From: Flavobacteriales bacterium
Lineage (GTDB): Bacteria; Bacteroidota; Bacteroidia; Flavobacteriales_D; Crocinitomicaceae
Length of the DNA stretch: 50,799 nucleotides
Direction: 5' to 3'
Assembly: GCA_947460825.1 (NCBI GenBank)
Contig: CANHHA010000020.1
Location: forward strand, 1 to 50,799
Below the pieces are notes generated by a model, which saw nothing but the letters and a program-made list of their open reading frames with translations, searched no databases and was not told where the DNA came from. Of the stretch, positions 44,295-50,762 are shown piece by piece (positions within the stretch are counted from its first letter, which is position 1; every line of letters begins with the position of its first letter). The translations under genes and the position numbers were made by a program.

Positions 44295-45239
44295 TTAAAG
44301 AAGGTCAAAGAGTGTTTTGCTTTTATTTTCCGTTTCCTTCCATTCCAGTTCGGGAATGGATTCTTCTGTGATTCCTCCTCCAACATATGCGAATATCTCA
44401 TCGTCAATTAATTTCGCACAGCGCAAGTTGACATAACAGTGTGTTTGATCTTCATGGAATAAGCCAATATACCCTGTATATAGTTCGCGAGTATGTAATT
44501 CCAATAATTCATAGGCTGTTCTGGCCATTTCACGAGGGAGGCCACAAACAGCGGGAGTTGGATGTATTTTGCTGATCAATTCGCCCTCGCGGGCAGGGTC
44601 TAAGCTAAAACTAATATCCGTACGCAAATGTTCTACCGGTCCAGCCGGGTGGTTATAAGGACCTTCAATTTCAATGTGTTCTGGATTAATAGCACGAACT
44701 CCGTGTAGAATAAAATCGGTGACTAAGGCTTGCTCAGTTCGTTCTTTTTCAGTCCAGTCTCGCGATTCAGTACTTTTTTTTGTCCCGGCCAAGGACATAA
44801 TAAAACAGTGATTTTCTATGCGTCGAAGCAGAATTTCTGGTGTAGCACCAATCCATGCTCCCAAATTCTCATCCTCAAAATAATAGACAAATGCATTTGG
44901 GTATGCTTGAATCAATCGATCGAAATATTGAGGCCTGTGCAGCGCCATTAATCCGCGTTTGCTAACCCGAGAGTAAACCACCTTTTTCAAGTCACTGTGT
45001 GCTATCGCATTCGTGATTTGATGTATTGCTGCTAGGTATTCATTTTCGTTAGATTCGTGCGGTGGATACTGCGATTCAACACCAAAGGGAACGCTTGTGC
45101 TGGGTTTGAAAACGTAGCGTTTTTCTCCATTTGCGGTGGATACAATAAATCCATTTGGTTTGTCATTGTGTTGCAGGGGGTGAAATTGACCATGACATGT
45201 AACCGTCTCCTGACCCGGAATTCTATAATGTAGCACCAT
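44295..45239 (-). CDS. menF: Chorismate-binding protein, probable isochorismate synthase
   Basis: A 314-residue enzyme of the chorismate-utilising family that would convert chorismate to isochorismate. The C-terminal catalytic core is complete: KKVVYSRVSKRG (about 85-96), GAWIGATPEILLR, MSLAGTKK (about 149-156), HLRTDISF, KIHPTPAVCGLPREMA and YVGGGITEESIPELEW. It is shorter than E. coli MenF (about 430 residues) because the N-terminal half is abbreviated, which to my knowledge is common in this phylum. The adjacent menD uses its product. The start overlaps the thioesterase gene by 17 bases. Confidence 0.9.
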   Translation of the reverse strand: MVLHYRIPGQETVTCHGQFHPLQHNDKPNGFIVSTANGEKRYVFKPSTSVPFGVESQYPPHESNENEYLAAIHQITNAIAHSDLKKVVYSRVSKRGLMALHRPQYFDRLIQAYPNAFVYYFEDENLGAWIGATPEILLRRIENHCFIMSLAGTKKSTESRDWTEKERTEQALVTDFILHGVRAINPEHIEIEGPYNHPAGPVEHLRTDISFSLDPAREGELISKIHPTPAVCGLPREMARTAYELLELHTRELYTGYIGLFHEDQTHCYVNLRCAKLIDDEIFAYVGGGITEESIPELEWKETENKSKTLFDLL

Positions 45240-45660
45240 GCTGTTTTTTTATACGCATGATGGTTAAACGTCCGGTACAAACTAATTGTTCGGTGCTTTC
45301 CTCATGAATATTCACTTGCCAAATGTGGGTGCTACCACCGGGATGAATCAGTGTGCCCGTGGCGATTACGTTACCATTGCGCACCGCACGAATATGTTCG
45401 GCGTTGATGGAAAGTCCAACCGGACGCTCATTTTTAGGATCTGCCATGAGGAAACTCCCAAAAGAACCCACGGTTTCAATCAGTGCAGCAGAAGCCCCAC
45501 CGTGTAAAATCCCCATGGGCTGATGGGTACGGGAATCTACCGGCATTTTGAATTTTATGGAATTAACCCCGAGTTCAATACACTCGATGCCTAACACCTC
45601 CATCAAGGTGTTTTTATTTAAGGCATTCACTTCTTCTAGGGTAAATCGGGTAAAATCCAT
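45223..45660 (-). CDS. menI: Hotdog-fold thioesterase, probably 1,4-dihydroxy-2-naphthoyl-CoA hydrolase
   Basis: A 145-residue PaaI/YdiI-type thioesterase. The family motif is HQPMGILHGGASAALIETVGS (about 45-65), with the catalytic Glu of the ETxGS segment, then the LSINAEHIRAVRNGNVIATG strand pair. YdiI/MenI hydrolyses DHNA-CoA in menaquinone synthesis, and its position as first gene before menF and menD supports that role; a general acyl-CoA thioesterase remains possible, so the symbol is a context call. The ATG at 45660 is chosen over 45675 because it gives the family start MDFTRF. Confidence 0.75.
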   Translation of the reverse strand: MDFTRFTLEEVNALNKNTLMEVLGIECIELGVNSIKFKMPVDSRTHQPMGILHGGASAALIETVGSFGSFLMADPKNERPVGLSINAEHIRAVRNGNVIATGTLIHPGGSTHIWQVNIHEESTEQLVCTGRLTIMRIKKQHGATL

Positions 45661-45694
45661 GCGGTAAAAATACAATGAAAAGTCCTATGATGTA

Positions 45695-45722
45695 TTTGGT
45701 ATGTGATCTTTACCTACCTTTG
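45695..45722 (+). promoter_or_regulatory. Promoter of the cobalamin-riboswitch transcript
   Basis: TTTG (45695-45698), 16-base spacer, TACCTTTG (45715-45722). Both boxes are perfect but the spacing is shorter than the usual 19-21. It lies just upstream of the riboswitch aptamer. Confidence 0.6.
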
Positions 45723-45731
45723 CCTTGTTCT

Positions 45732-45872
45732 TTGGTTTCCGTGTACGCGGAATTAAAAAGGAATCCGGTGTAAATCCGGAGCTGTATCTGCAGCTGTAAG
45801 CACTGTAAGCGGTTGATAACCACTGTGAAAACGGGAAGGTAACCAGCGTTGGTGTAAGCCAGAAGACTTGCC
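45732..45872 (+). promoter_or_regulatory. Cobalamin (adenosylcobalamin-type) riboswitch aptamer
   Basis: An RNA element that binds vitamin B12 and usually represses the gene downstream. Visible parts in order: the P1/P2 opening GGTTTCCG (about 45734-45741), AATCCGGTGTAAATCCGGAGCTG (split across 45762-45784), the core GCTGTATCTGCAGCTGTAAGC (45781-45801), the AACCACTGTGAAAA segment, GGGAAGGTAACCAGCGT (about 45833-45849) and the closing B12 box GCCAGAAGACTTGCC (45858-45872). These match the conserved bases of the class closely. Confidence 0.95.
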
Positions 45873-45875
45873 TTT

Positions 45876-45952
45876 GAGCAGAGAGAAGACTTCAGAATAA
45901 AGTCGGACTCGGTCGTAGGTTGAGTTGCACCTGCTCGAATCCCTCTTTTTTA
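45876..45952 (+). promoter_or_regulatory. Possible terminator-type expression platform of the riboswitch
   Basis: GAGCAG (45876-45881) can pair with CTGCTC (45931-45936), enclosing smaller hairpins (ACTT/AAGT and AGGT/ACCT), and a T-run (45945-45951) follows within ten bases. This could be a B12-dependent terminator before the ATG at 45995. The pairing scheme is by eye. Confidence 0.4.
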
Positions 45953-45994
45953 ATCTTCTTGTTTTTAGTGTATAAATTTTTAAAAACAGAACGA

Positions 45995-47242
45995 ATGAAA
46001 AAGGTATTATTAACCATTGGCCTTGGCCTCAGTGTGTCGATGCAAGCACAGAGTTATTTGCATCAAGTATTAATCTTGAATGAGGGGTATTATGATTACA
46101 ACTCCGCCACTATAGTTACCCCAGTTACCGTGGGTTCCTATAATCCGGCAACGCAAACCTATCAGGAAGTAAGCACCATAAGTAATATGCGTTTTGCTTC
46201 TGATCTTGTTATCGACGGGAATGCGTACTATGTGGCCGCAGATTCTAAAATATTAAAGTATGATTTGAATGGACACCAAGTAATCGCTGAAGTTAATTGT
46301 CCCGGCGTAAGAAACTTAGCCGTTAGTCAAGGGAAGTTAATCGCAACACGGGGTGAATATTTGACAACGTATGATTCCTACGTACACGTGTACGATGCTA
46401 CATCCTTACAGTTGATTCAAGCACTTGATACCGTTGTTGGTCCCAAGTGGGCTGCACAAAATATCGCAATCATCGGAGACAACGCCTACATCGCAGTAAA
46501 TAATGGCTACGAGTGGGGGAATGAAAAAGGGATTGTTGGCGCACTGAATTTGACAACACTTACTTACGGGAACGAGATTGATTTGGGTCCCGATGGTAAA
46601 AACCCTGACAATTTAATGGTATACAACGGAAAGTTATATACGGTAAATAATAAAGATTGGAGTGGTTCTTCTGTATCAGAAATTTCATTGGTTTCTGGAG
46701 TCGCGAATACGGTGAATTTGGCGAATGCAGGAACAGGCTGTGGAACTTCCGCTTTGCGCGATGATCAATTAGTGTATCAGATATCTATGGAAACTACCTT
46801 GAATGCCTTTGATATGAGTGTTATGAATACAGTAGGCCCAATTGCGGGTCATCAAGTAAATTACTATGAATTGGCACAAGAGCCAGTTTCAGGGAATTTC
46901 TATTGTTCAGAAACGGATTTCTTCTCTTTTGGAACGGTGCATGTTTTCGATGGATCGAACACAGAACTTAACCAGTTTGCAGTGAGCACTTCGCCAGGAA
47001 CCGTTGTTTTTGATGTGCGTCAGAGCGTTGGAATAACCGAATTAACAGAGGCCTTGACCTTGTATCCAAACCCGGCAAATACAAGCGTAAGCGTAAATAT
47101 ATCAGGTGAGAAGTTAGTATATAGTTTAGAAGGAACCTTACTCATGCAAACCACAGAAAACACATTTGACATTAGCGCTCTTTCGCAAGGTTTGTATGTG
47201 ATTTCGGTGAACGGACAACAAACGACCTTGATCAAGCATTAA
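45995..47242 (+). CDS. T9SS-sorted BtuG/DUF5074-like surface beta-propeller, likely for cobalamin capture
   Basis: A 415-residue exported protein under a cobalamin riboswitch. Signal peptide at 1-19 (MKKVLLTIGLGLSVSMQAQ). The body is a propeller of YncE-like blades and opens with VLILNEGYYDYNSATI, the 'lNEG' start typical of DUF5074/BtuG-type proteins (the surface B12-binding lipoproteins of Bacteroides). Unlike BtuG it has no lipobox; it ends in a T9SS type A sorting domain (about 345-415, LYPNPANTSVSVNIS to TTLIKH). Inference: it is a surface protein that captures cobalamin and passes it to a TonB-dependent receptor, anchored by T9SS instead of a lipid. No receptor gene follows in this window. 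Its last 39 bases and terminator are copied at 49783-49896. Confidence 0.82.
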   Translation: MKKVLLTIGLGLSVSMQAQSYLHQVLILNEGYYDYNSATIVTPVTVGSYNPATQTYQEVSTISNMRFASDLVIDGNAYYVAADSKILKYDLNGHQVIAEVNCPGVRNLAVSQGKLIATRGEYLTTYDSYVHVYDATSLQLIQALDTVVGPKWAAQNIAIIGDNAYIAVNNGYEWGNEKGIVGALNLTTLTYGNEIDLGPDGKNPDNLMVYNGKLYTVNNKDWSGSSVSEISLVSGVANTVNLANAGTGCGTSALRDDQLVYQISMETTLNAFDMSVMNTVGPIAGHQVNYYELAQEPVSGNFYCSETDFFSFGTVHVFDGSNTELNQFAVSTSPGTVVFDVRQSVGITELTEALTLYPNPANTSVSVNISGEKLVYSLEGTLLMQTTENTFDISALSQGLYVISVNGQQTTLIKH

Positions 47243-47267
47243 TTCTTGAGCTCATACATAATATACG

Positions 47268-47290
47268 AAGCGGCTTAGGCCGCTTTTTTT
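47268..47290 (+). terminator. Intrinsic terminator of the cobalamin-regulated gene
   Basis: AAGCGGC (47268-47274), loop TTAG (47275-47278), GCCGCTT (47279-47285) and a T-run to 47290, 26 bases after the stop codon. Confidence 0.9.
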
Positions 47291-47300
47291 ATTTTCCCCT

Positions 47301-47317
47301 CGACACCATCGGCGTCG
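47301..47317 (+). repeat. 17-bp REP-like palindrome at the edge of the direct repeat
   Basis: CGACACC-ATC-GGCGTCG: 7-base arms around a 3-base loop with one mismatched pair. It ends exactly at the right edge of the 114-bp repeat and shares its layout with palindromes at the end of the window. Confidence 0.7.
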
Positions 47318-47398
47318 CATAATGCAATGTTAAGCATGTAAAATACAAGCTAGCTGGAACGTTTCATAATCAAACCATCATATCATTTGCCAAAGGGA

Positions 47399-49594
47399 AT
47401 GACAGGAATCGAAAAACAATCTAAAGTTTTGTACTTTCGAGTTATATTGAAACAACAGCATTCAACATATTTCGATTCTTTGATTCTCATTGCGATACTC
47501 GTTGTGGCACTTTGGCCGCTCGTGTTTGGAATGGCTGTGATGAAATGCGACGCAATGGATTTGTACCTTCCATGGAAATATTTCATAACAGATACGCTTT
47601 CTCATAATCAACTACCACTTTGGAATCCCTTTATCAACGCTGGTTTTTCGCAAATGGGCGATCCTGGCACATGGTATCCAGTCAGTTGGGGTGTAGCTGC
47701 GCTATTTGGTGGCTATTCCATGGGGAGCCTGCATTTTGAATACCTGCTGCACCTCTATTTGGGCGGATTGGGCTTCTATTTTTTACTCAAGCAATTTGGA
47801 CTTGCCCGTGTCGCATTACTCTCGTGTGCAACTGGCTATATGCTTTCGGGTGTTATGATTGGCAACGCTCAGCACCTTGGTTGGGTGGTCAGTGCTGCGT
47901 GGCTTCCTTGGGTAGTGATGTATTTTCTGCGCGTTCAACAAGCCCCAAGCGTTCGATCCGGATTGAAATTGGCGCTCGTATTTTTTTTCCAACTTTCTGG
48001 TGGATATCCGGGTATTTTCATTGTCACAATCTACACACTCGTTGGATTTTTTCTCGTTGAATCCGTGAAGCAAATTCGCGCTAAAAATTATGCCCACTAT
48101 CAGAAACAATGGCTGTTTTTTGGAATTTCGTCTGTTGTCTTTCTACTCATGAGTTCTGTAGTTTTGATTGCCGCCTTCGATATGGCTCCACTCATTACCC
48201 GGGGAACGGGTCTGAATGATAGAGTAGATGTTTGGAATACCTTGGAGGGATCGTTCTCACCCGAGGCACTCATATCTTTCCTCTATCCATTGGCGACAAC
48301 CAAGAACGATTTGGTATACTGGGGAACCGATTTATCGATGACCAATGCGTATTTTGGTGTGTTGCTCTTGCTGACGATTTTAGCGGTAATATTTCGAAAA
48401 GATGCTCCAAAAAATGTAAAAATCTTTTTTGGAATTGGGATATTTTTTATGTTGATTGCAATGGGAAAATCCCTACCAGTGCGCACATGGACGACCTATC
48501 TCCCCTTCATGGATTCGTTCCGTTTTCCATCGCTGTTTAGATTATTCGCCTTGTTTTTCTTTCTTTTTTCAGCAGGATTTTCGCTGCACTACCTGAGTCA
48601 ATCAGTACAGGAACGAAAACTGTTCAACCGTCTACTTATCGCCGCGATCAGCTGTTTTGGAATCTATAATATCTTCCTCTTCTCAGGTGTTGATCAATAC
48701 AAATTCATGCAAATCATCACGAAAGGCTGGTTGCATTTTTTAAAGGTGTCACAGATCAATGAATTGATTTTCCTTCAAGCTAGCGTGCTCATTTTACTCT
48801 TGGGCTTATTTTTATTCATGTGCAAATTCAAGTTATTCGGTGATACTGCATTGGGCTGGAAAAAAGTGTTTCTACTTGTATTCGTGATGGAAATCGTTTC
48901 GTTTACATGGATGAATCGATACGCGACTGTCCTCGACGATCGATCCTTGAATGACGCCTCCGTTGGCATGGATACGCTGCCTGAAGGATTTCCAACACCG
49001 TCATCAACGCTGCCACTTACAACGTTTAATGACGTAAACCAAAGTCAGCATTTTGACCGGCTTTGGAAGAACTTATCCATTTATTTTAAGCGTCCGACTT
49101 ACGACGGAATCAGCCCGTATACGTATACAAATATGGTGCGTGCCATGGAGACTGGAGAATTTGACAAATTGATTAAGTACCCTATCTACTTTTTTGCTGA
49201 GCGATTGGATAAAAACAATCATATCGATACAACAACAATCGATACGCTTTCGTCGCAAAAATTTTGGGTGGAGACTTTTTCTCCTAATGAGTTAACGCTT
49301 CATGTAGAATTGCCAGATGCTAGGAAATTTATTTATCTACAAAATTACTACCCATCTTGGACAGCGAACGTGAACGGAAAGTCCGTTCCTGTTATCAAAG
49401 TGAGTGAAACCTTCATGGCTGTCGATCTTCCCAAAGGGAAAAGCATACTTGAATTCAGTTTTGCTCCAAAAAACGTAATTCGCGCTAGTTTTGTAAGTAT
49501 TTCGATGTGGGTAGGGGTGATTTTATACCTTTTTCTGACCTTGCTATTTTTCAAACGAGGAAAACGACCATCTAAATTTAGAACACCCGATTGA
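47399..49594 (+). CDS. YfhO-family integral membrane protein
   Basis: A 731-residue polytopic membrane protein with about twelve hydrophobic helices and a C-terminal periplasmic domain (about 570-700) followed by a last helix. The first loop MKCDAMDLYLPWKYFITD, then LPLWNPFINAGFSQMGDPGTWYP, is the signature of YfhO-type membrane proteins, implicated in lipid-linked sugar transfer (e.g. glycosylation of lipoteichoic acid in Firmicutes); in Bacteroidota the role is unknown. The C-terminal YLQNYYPSWTANVNGKSVPV is also typical. The ATG at 47399 is preferred over a TTG at 47387. It is the sole gene inside the segment bounded by 114-bp repeats. Confidence 0.85.
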   Translation: MTGIEKQSKVLYFRVILKQQHSTYFDSLILIAILVVALWPLVFGMAVMKCDAMDLYLPWKYFITDTLSHNQLPLWNPFINAGFSQMGDPGTWYPVSWGVAALFGGYSMGSLHFEYLLHLYLGGLGFYFLLKQFGLARVALLSCATGYMLSGVMIGNAQHLGWVVSAAWLPWVVMYFLRVQQAPSVRSGLKLALVFFFQLSGGYPGIFIVTIYTLVGFFLVESVKQIRAKNYAHYQKQWLFFGISSVVFLLMSSVVLIAAFDMAPLITRGTGLNDRVDVWNTLEGSFSPEALISFLYPLATTKNDLVYWGTDLSMTNAYFGVLLLLTILAVIFRKDAPKNVKIFFGIGIFFMLIAMGKSLPVRTWTTYLPFMDSFRFPSLFRLFALFFFLFSAGFSLHYLSQSVQERKLFNRLLIAAISCFGIYNIFLFSGVDQYKFMQIITKGWLHFLKVSQINELIFLQASVLILLLGLFLFMCKFKLFGDTALGWKKVFLLVFVMEIVSFTWMNRYATVLDDRSLNDASVGMDTLPEGFPTPSSTLPLTTFNDVNQSQHFDRLWKNLSIYFKRPTYDGISPYTYTNMVRAMETGEFDKLIKYPIYFFAERLDKNNHIDTTTIDTLSSQKFWVETFSPNELTLHVELPDARKFIYLQNYYPSWTANVNGKSVPVIKVSETFMAVDLPKGKSILEFSFAPKNVIRASFVSISMWVGVILYLFLTLLFFKRGKRPSKFRTPD

Positions 49595-49782
49595 GTCTCA
49601 ATTTTACGCTATTTCTGAATCGCTTTATTACCAAAAACCATACGTTCCTTGCACTGCGAATAAGTAGCGCTAAGGTGCTCCGTGCATCAATAAATCAAGC
49701 CAATCAATCATTAGCATGGGGCGCACGGTCCATAGATTTTGGATATGCTTCTAAATGCTGCAAATCAGTGATTGAGGACAGA
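49595..49782. other. Non-coding stretch between the YfhO-like gene and the right repeat
   Basis: No convincing gene, hairpin or promoter. A frame runs through it (49591-49821) into the displaced copy of the T9SS tail, but its body has no recognisable features and it would need a TTG start. It may be residual sequence from the element's donor locus. Confidence 0.5.
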
Positions 49783-49846
49783 TCGGTGAACGGACAACAA
49801 ACGACCTTGATCAAGCATTAATTCTTGAGCTCATACATAACCTACG

Positions 49847-49869
49847 AAGCGGCTTAGGCCGCTTTTTTT
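49847..49869 (+). terminator. Duplicated intrinsic terminator
   Basis: Same AAGCGGC-TTAG-GCCGCTT hairpin and T-run as at 47268-47290. Here it would end any transcript of the YfhO-like gene. Confidence 0.8.
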
Positions 49870-49879
49870 ATTTTCCCCT

Positions 49880-49896
49880 CGACACCATCGGCGTCG
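49880..49896 (+). repeat. 17-bp REP-like palindrome, second copy
   Basis: CGACACC-ATC-GGCGTCG, identical to 47301-47317 and again at the extreme right edge of the repeat. Confidence 0.7.
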
Positions 49897-49902
49897 AAGA
49901 AC

Positions 49903-50232
49903 CTACTTTTTCTCATGAAATCGCGTAACCTCGGCAATCATGCTCGTGTAGGATTGATACCATTGCGCAATTCCCAGGGCTTTAGCTTCTTCATGGATGG
50001 GGTGGGAGGCCCACGCTCGAATCGATGCCATATCCTTCCAATAACTAATGAACATGCCGCGTCCGTCCTGCTTCATGCTCTCATACCCCAAATAACCGGG
50101 CATTTCCTTTACAAGCTCAAGCGTCTGTTCATCGTATGTTTGATATCCATCTAGGTTATCTGCTAAATAGTAATTGAAAATCGAAGCGTAAAAAGGTGCT
50201 TCCGGTGGAGTAGGAGTGTGCCAATGAACCAT
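49903..50232 (-). CDS. Antibiotic biosynthesis monooxygenase (ABM) domain protein
   Basis: A 109-residue cytoplasmic protein covering one dimeric alpha+beta barrel (ABM) domain: ASIFNYYLADNLDGYQTYDEQ at the start, MPGYLGYESMK (about 45-55, the family 'PGFLG-E' strand) and GMFISYWKDMASIRAWASHPIHEEAKALG (about 59-87; family 'S-W-d--a---W--h--H--a---G'). Members include haem-degrading and quinol monooxygenases and many of unknown substrate. It ends only seven bases beyond the right repeat. No promoter could be supported upstream; the sequence there is AT-rich. Confidence 0.88.
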   Translation of the reverse strand: MVHWHTPTPPEAPFYASIFNYYLADNLDGYQTYDEQTLELVKEMPGYLGYESMKQDGRGMFISYWKDMASIRAWASHPIHEEAKALGIAQWYQSYTSMIAEVTRFHEKK

Positions 50233-50266
50233 GAGATATATTTATAATAAATTTAAACTTAATGAT

Positions 50267-50274
50267 TAGCTTTG
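50267..50274 (+). promoter_or_regulatory. Candidate -7 promoter element of the 50300 small frame
   Basis: TAGCTTTG matches TAnnTTTG exactly, 25 bases before the ATG at 50300; a TTTA 22 bases further upstream could be the -33 element. Confidence 0.45.
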
Positions 50275-50299
50275 AATTAAATTATTTAGACTCAAGAAA

Positions 50300-50398
50300 A
50301 TGGATTGGTACATGAAAAACAGGTGGTGGATATGGTCCGTAATGGGCGTCTACCTTGCGTATCGAATTTTTGTGAGTATTTACTACTTTTCTAAATAA
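50300..50398 (+). CDS. Possible 32-residue aromatic membrane peptide
   Basis: A 33-codon frame encoding a peptide rich in Trp and Tyr (MDWYMKNRWWIWSVMGVYLAY then RIFVSIYYFSK), with a hydrophobic stretch from about residue 9 to 29 interrupted by one arginine. A perfect -7 promoter box lies 25 bases upstream, and the frame sits in an otherwise gene-free region, which makes a real small gene plausible. There is no homology evidence. A second Met at residue 5 is an alternative start. Confidence 0.4.
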   Translation: MDWYMKNRWWIWSVMGVYLAYRIFVSIYYFSK

Positions 50399-50450
50399 TG
50401 CTGCATAAGAATACGAGACGCTAACCAACGGTGATTTCTATTTTTTTTCC

Positions 50451-50550
50451 GCACCCTATCAATAAGCTTCCACCTTCACTGTGTGCCTTCACTGTGTGCC
50501 TTCGCGGAAGCTTCGGCGCAAGCGAAAGCTTCGGTGGAAATTCAAGGTGC
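50451..50550. repeat. Large imperfect palindrome (about 100 bp)
   Basis: Outer arms GCACC (50451-50455) and GGTGC (50546-50550), inner arms TTCCACC (50468-50474) and GGTGGAA (50533-50539), and smaller self-complementary pieces inside (CTTC-GCG-GAAG). Its left edge is preceded by T-rich sequence and CC, as is the palindrome at 50763. Confidence 0.65.
50473..50498 (+). repeat. 13-bp tandem duplication
   Basis: CCTTCACTGTGTG occurs twice in a row (50473-50485 and 50486-50498), inside the apex of the large palindrome, and a third partial CCTTC follows. Confidence 0.9.
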
Positions 50551-50577
50551 TTAAACGTACCAAAAGGCTTGTTAATT

Positions 50578-50594
50578 CGATTCCATCGGAATCG
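50578..50594. repeat. 17-bp palindrome, 7-3-7
   Basis: CGATTCC-ATC-GGAATCG, a perfect 7-bp stem with a 3-base loop. Confidence 0.85.
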
Positions 50595-50626
50595 CACATG
50601 ATTGCTACAGTGATGTGTTAATTAAG

Positions 50627-50643
50627 CGACCCCAGCGGGGTCG
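50627..50643. repeat. 17-bp palindrome, 7-3-7 (inverted partner of 50665)
   Basis: CGACCCC-AGC-GGGGTCG. Its loop is the reverse complement of the loop at 50665-50681, so the two units are inverted copies 21 bp apart. Confidence 0.9.
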
Positions 50644-50664
50644 AATATCTTTTTGTGTTTAGTG

Positions 50665-50681
50665 CGACCCCGCTGGGGTCG
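50665..50681. repeat. 17-bp palindrome, 7-3-7 (inverted partner of 50627)
   Basis: CGACCCC-GCT-GGGGTCG, reverse complement of the unit at 50627-50643. Confidence 0.9.
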
Positions 50682-50715
50682 AATTATTGATGGTCAGGGT
50701 TTAAGGTAACATGTT

Positions 50716-50732
50716 TGATTCCTCCGGAATCA
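50716..50732. repeat. 17-bp palindrome, 7-3-7
   Basis: TGATTCC-TCC-GGAATCA, a perfect 7-bp stem with a 3-base loop. Confidence 0.85.
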
Positions 50733-50762
50733 GGGGAGTTAAATTTCATCTACTTTTTTACC

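Larger units (their letters stand above)
47204..47317 (+). repeat. 114-bp direct repeat, left copy
   Basis: Covers the last 39 bases of the T9SS propeller gene (stop included), its terminator and a 17-bp palindrome. The same sequence is at 49783-49896 with only two adjacent mismatches (47262-47263 versus 49841-49842), 112/114 identity. Distance between copies is 2,579 bp. Confidence 0.97.
47318..49782 (+). mobile_element. Putative non-autonomous insertion between 114-bp direct repeats
   Basis: This segment lies between the two copies of the repeat, which include the 3' end of the propeller gene. That is the footprint of an element that integrates into a gene's 3' end and restores it. It holds one gene (a YfhO-family protein) and about 190 bp of non-coding sequence. 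No integrase, transposase or inverted-repeat termini were seen, so the mechanism is unproven; a segmental duplication or an assembly artefact would look similar. Confidence 0.45.
49783..49896 (+). repeat. 114-bp direct repeat, right copy
   Basis: Second copy of the 47204-47317 sequence, offset by 2,579 bp, with two adjacent substitutions. It carries an orphan end of the propeller gene (encoding SVNGQQTTLIKH), a second copy of its terminator (49847-49869) and the 17-bp palindrome (49880-49896). Confidence 0.97.

Noticed and set aside
49591..49821. Frame running from the YfhO-like stop into the displaced T9SS tail, ending SVNGQQTTLIKH
   Set aside because: It needs a TTG start overlapping the previous stop, its first 60 residues have no signal peptide or fold character, and the tail is in frame only because the 114-bp repeat brings it. 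Treated as chance.
50578..50732. CRISPR array
   Set aside because: The repeated units are 17 bp, each self-complementary and different in sequence, with spacers of irregular length and no cas genes; the pattern fits REP-like palindromes.
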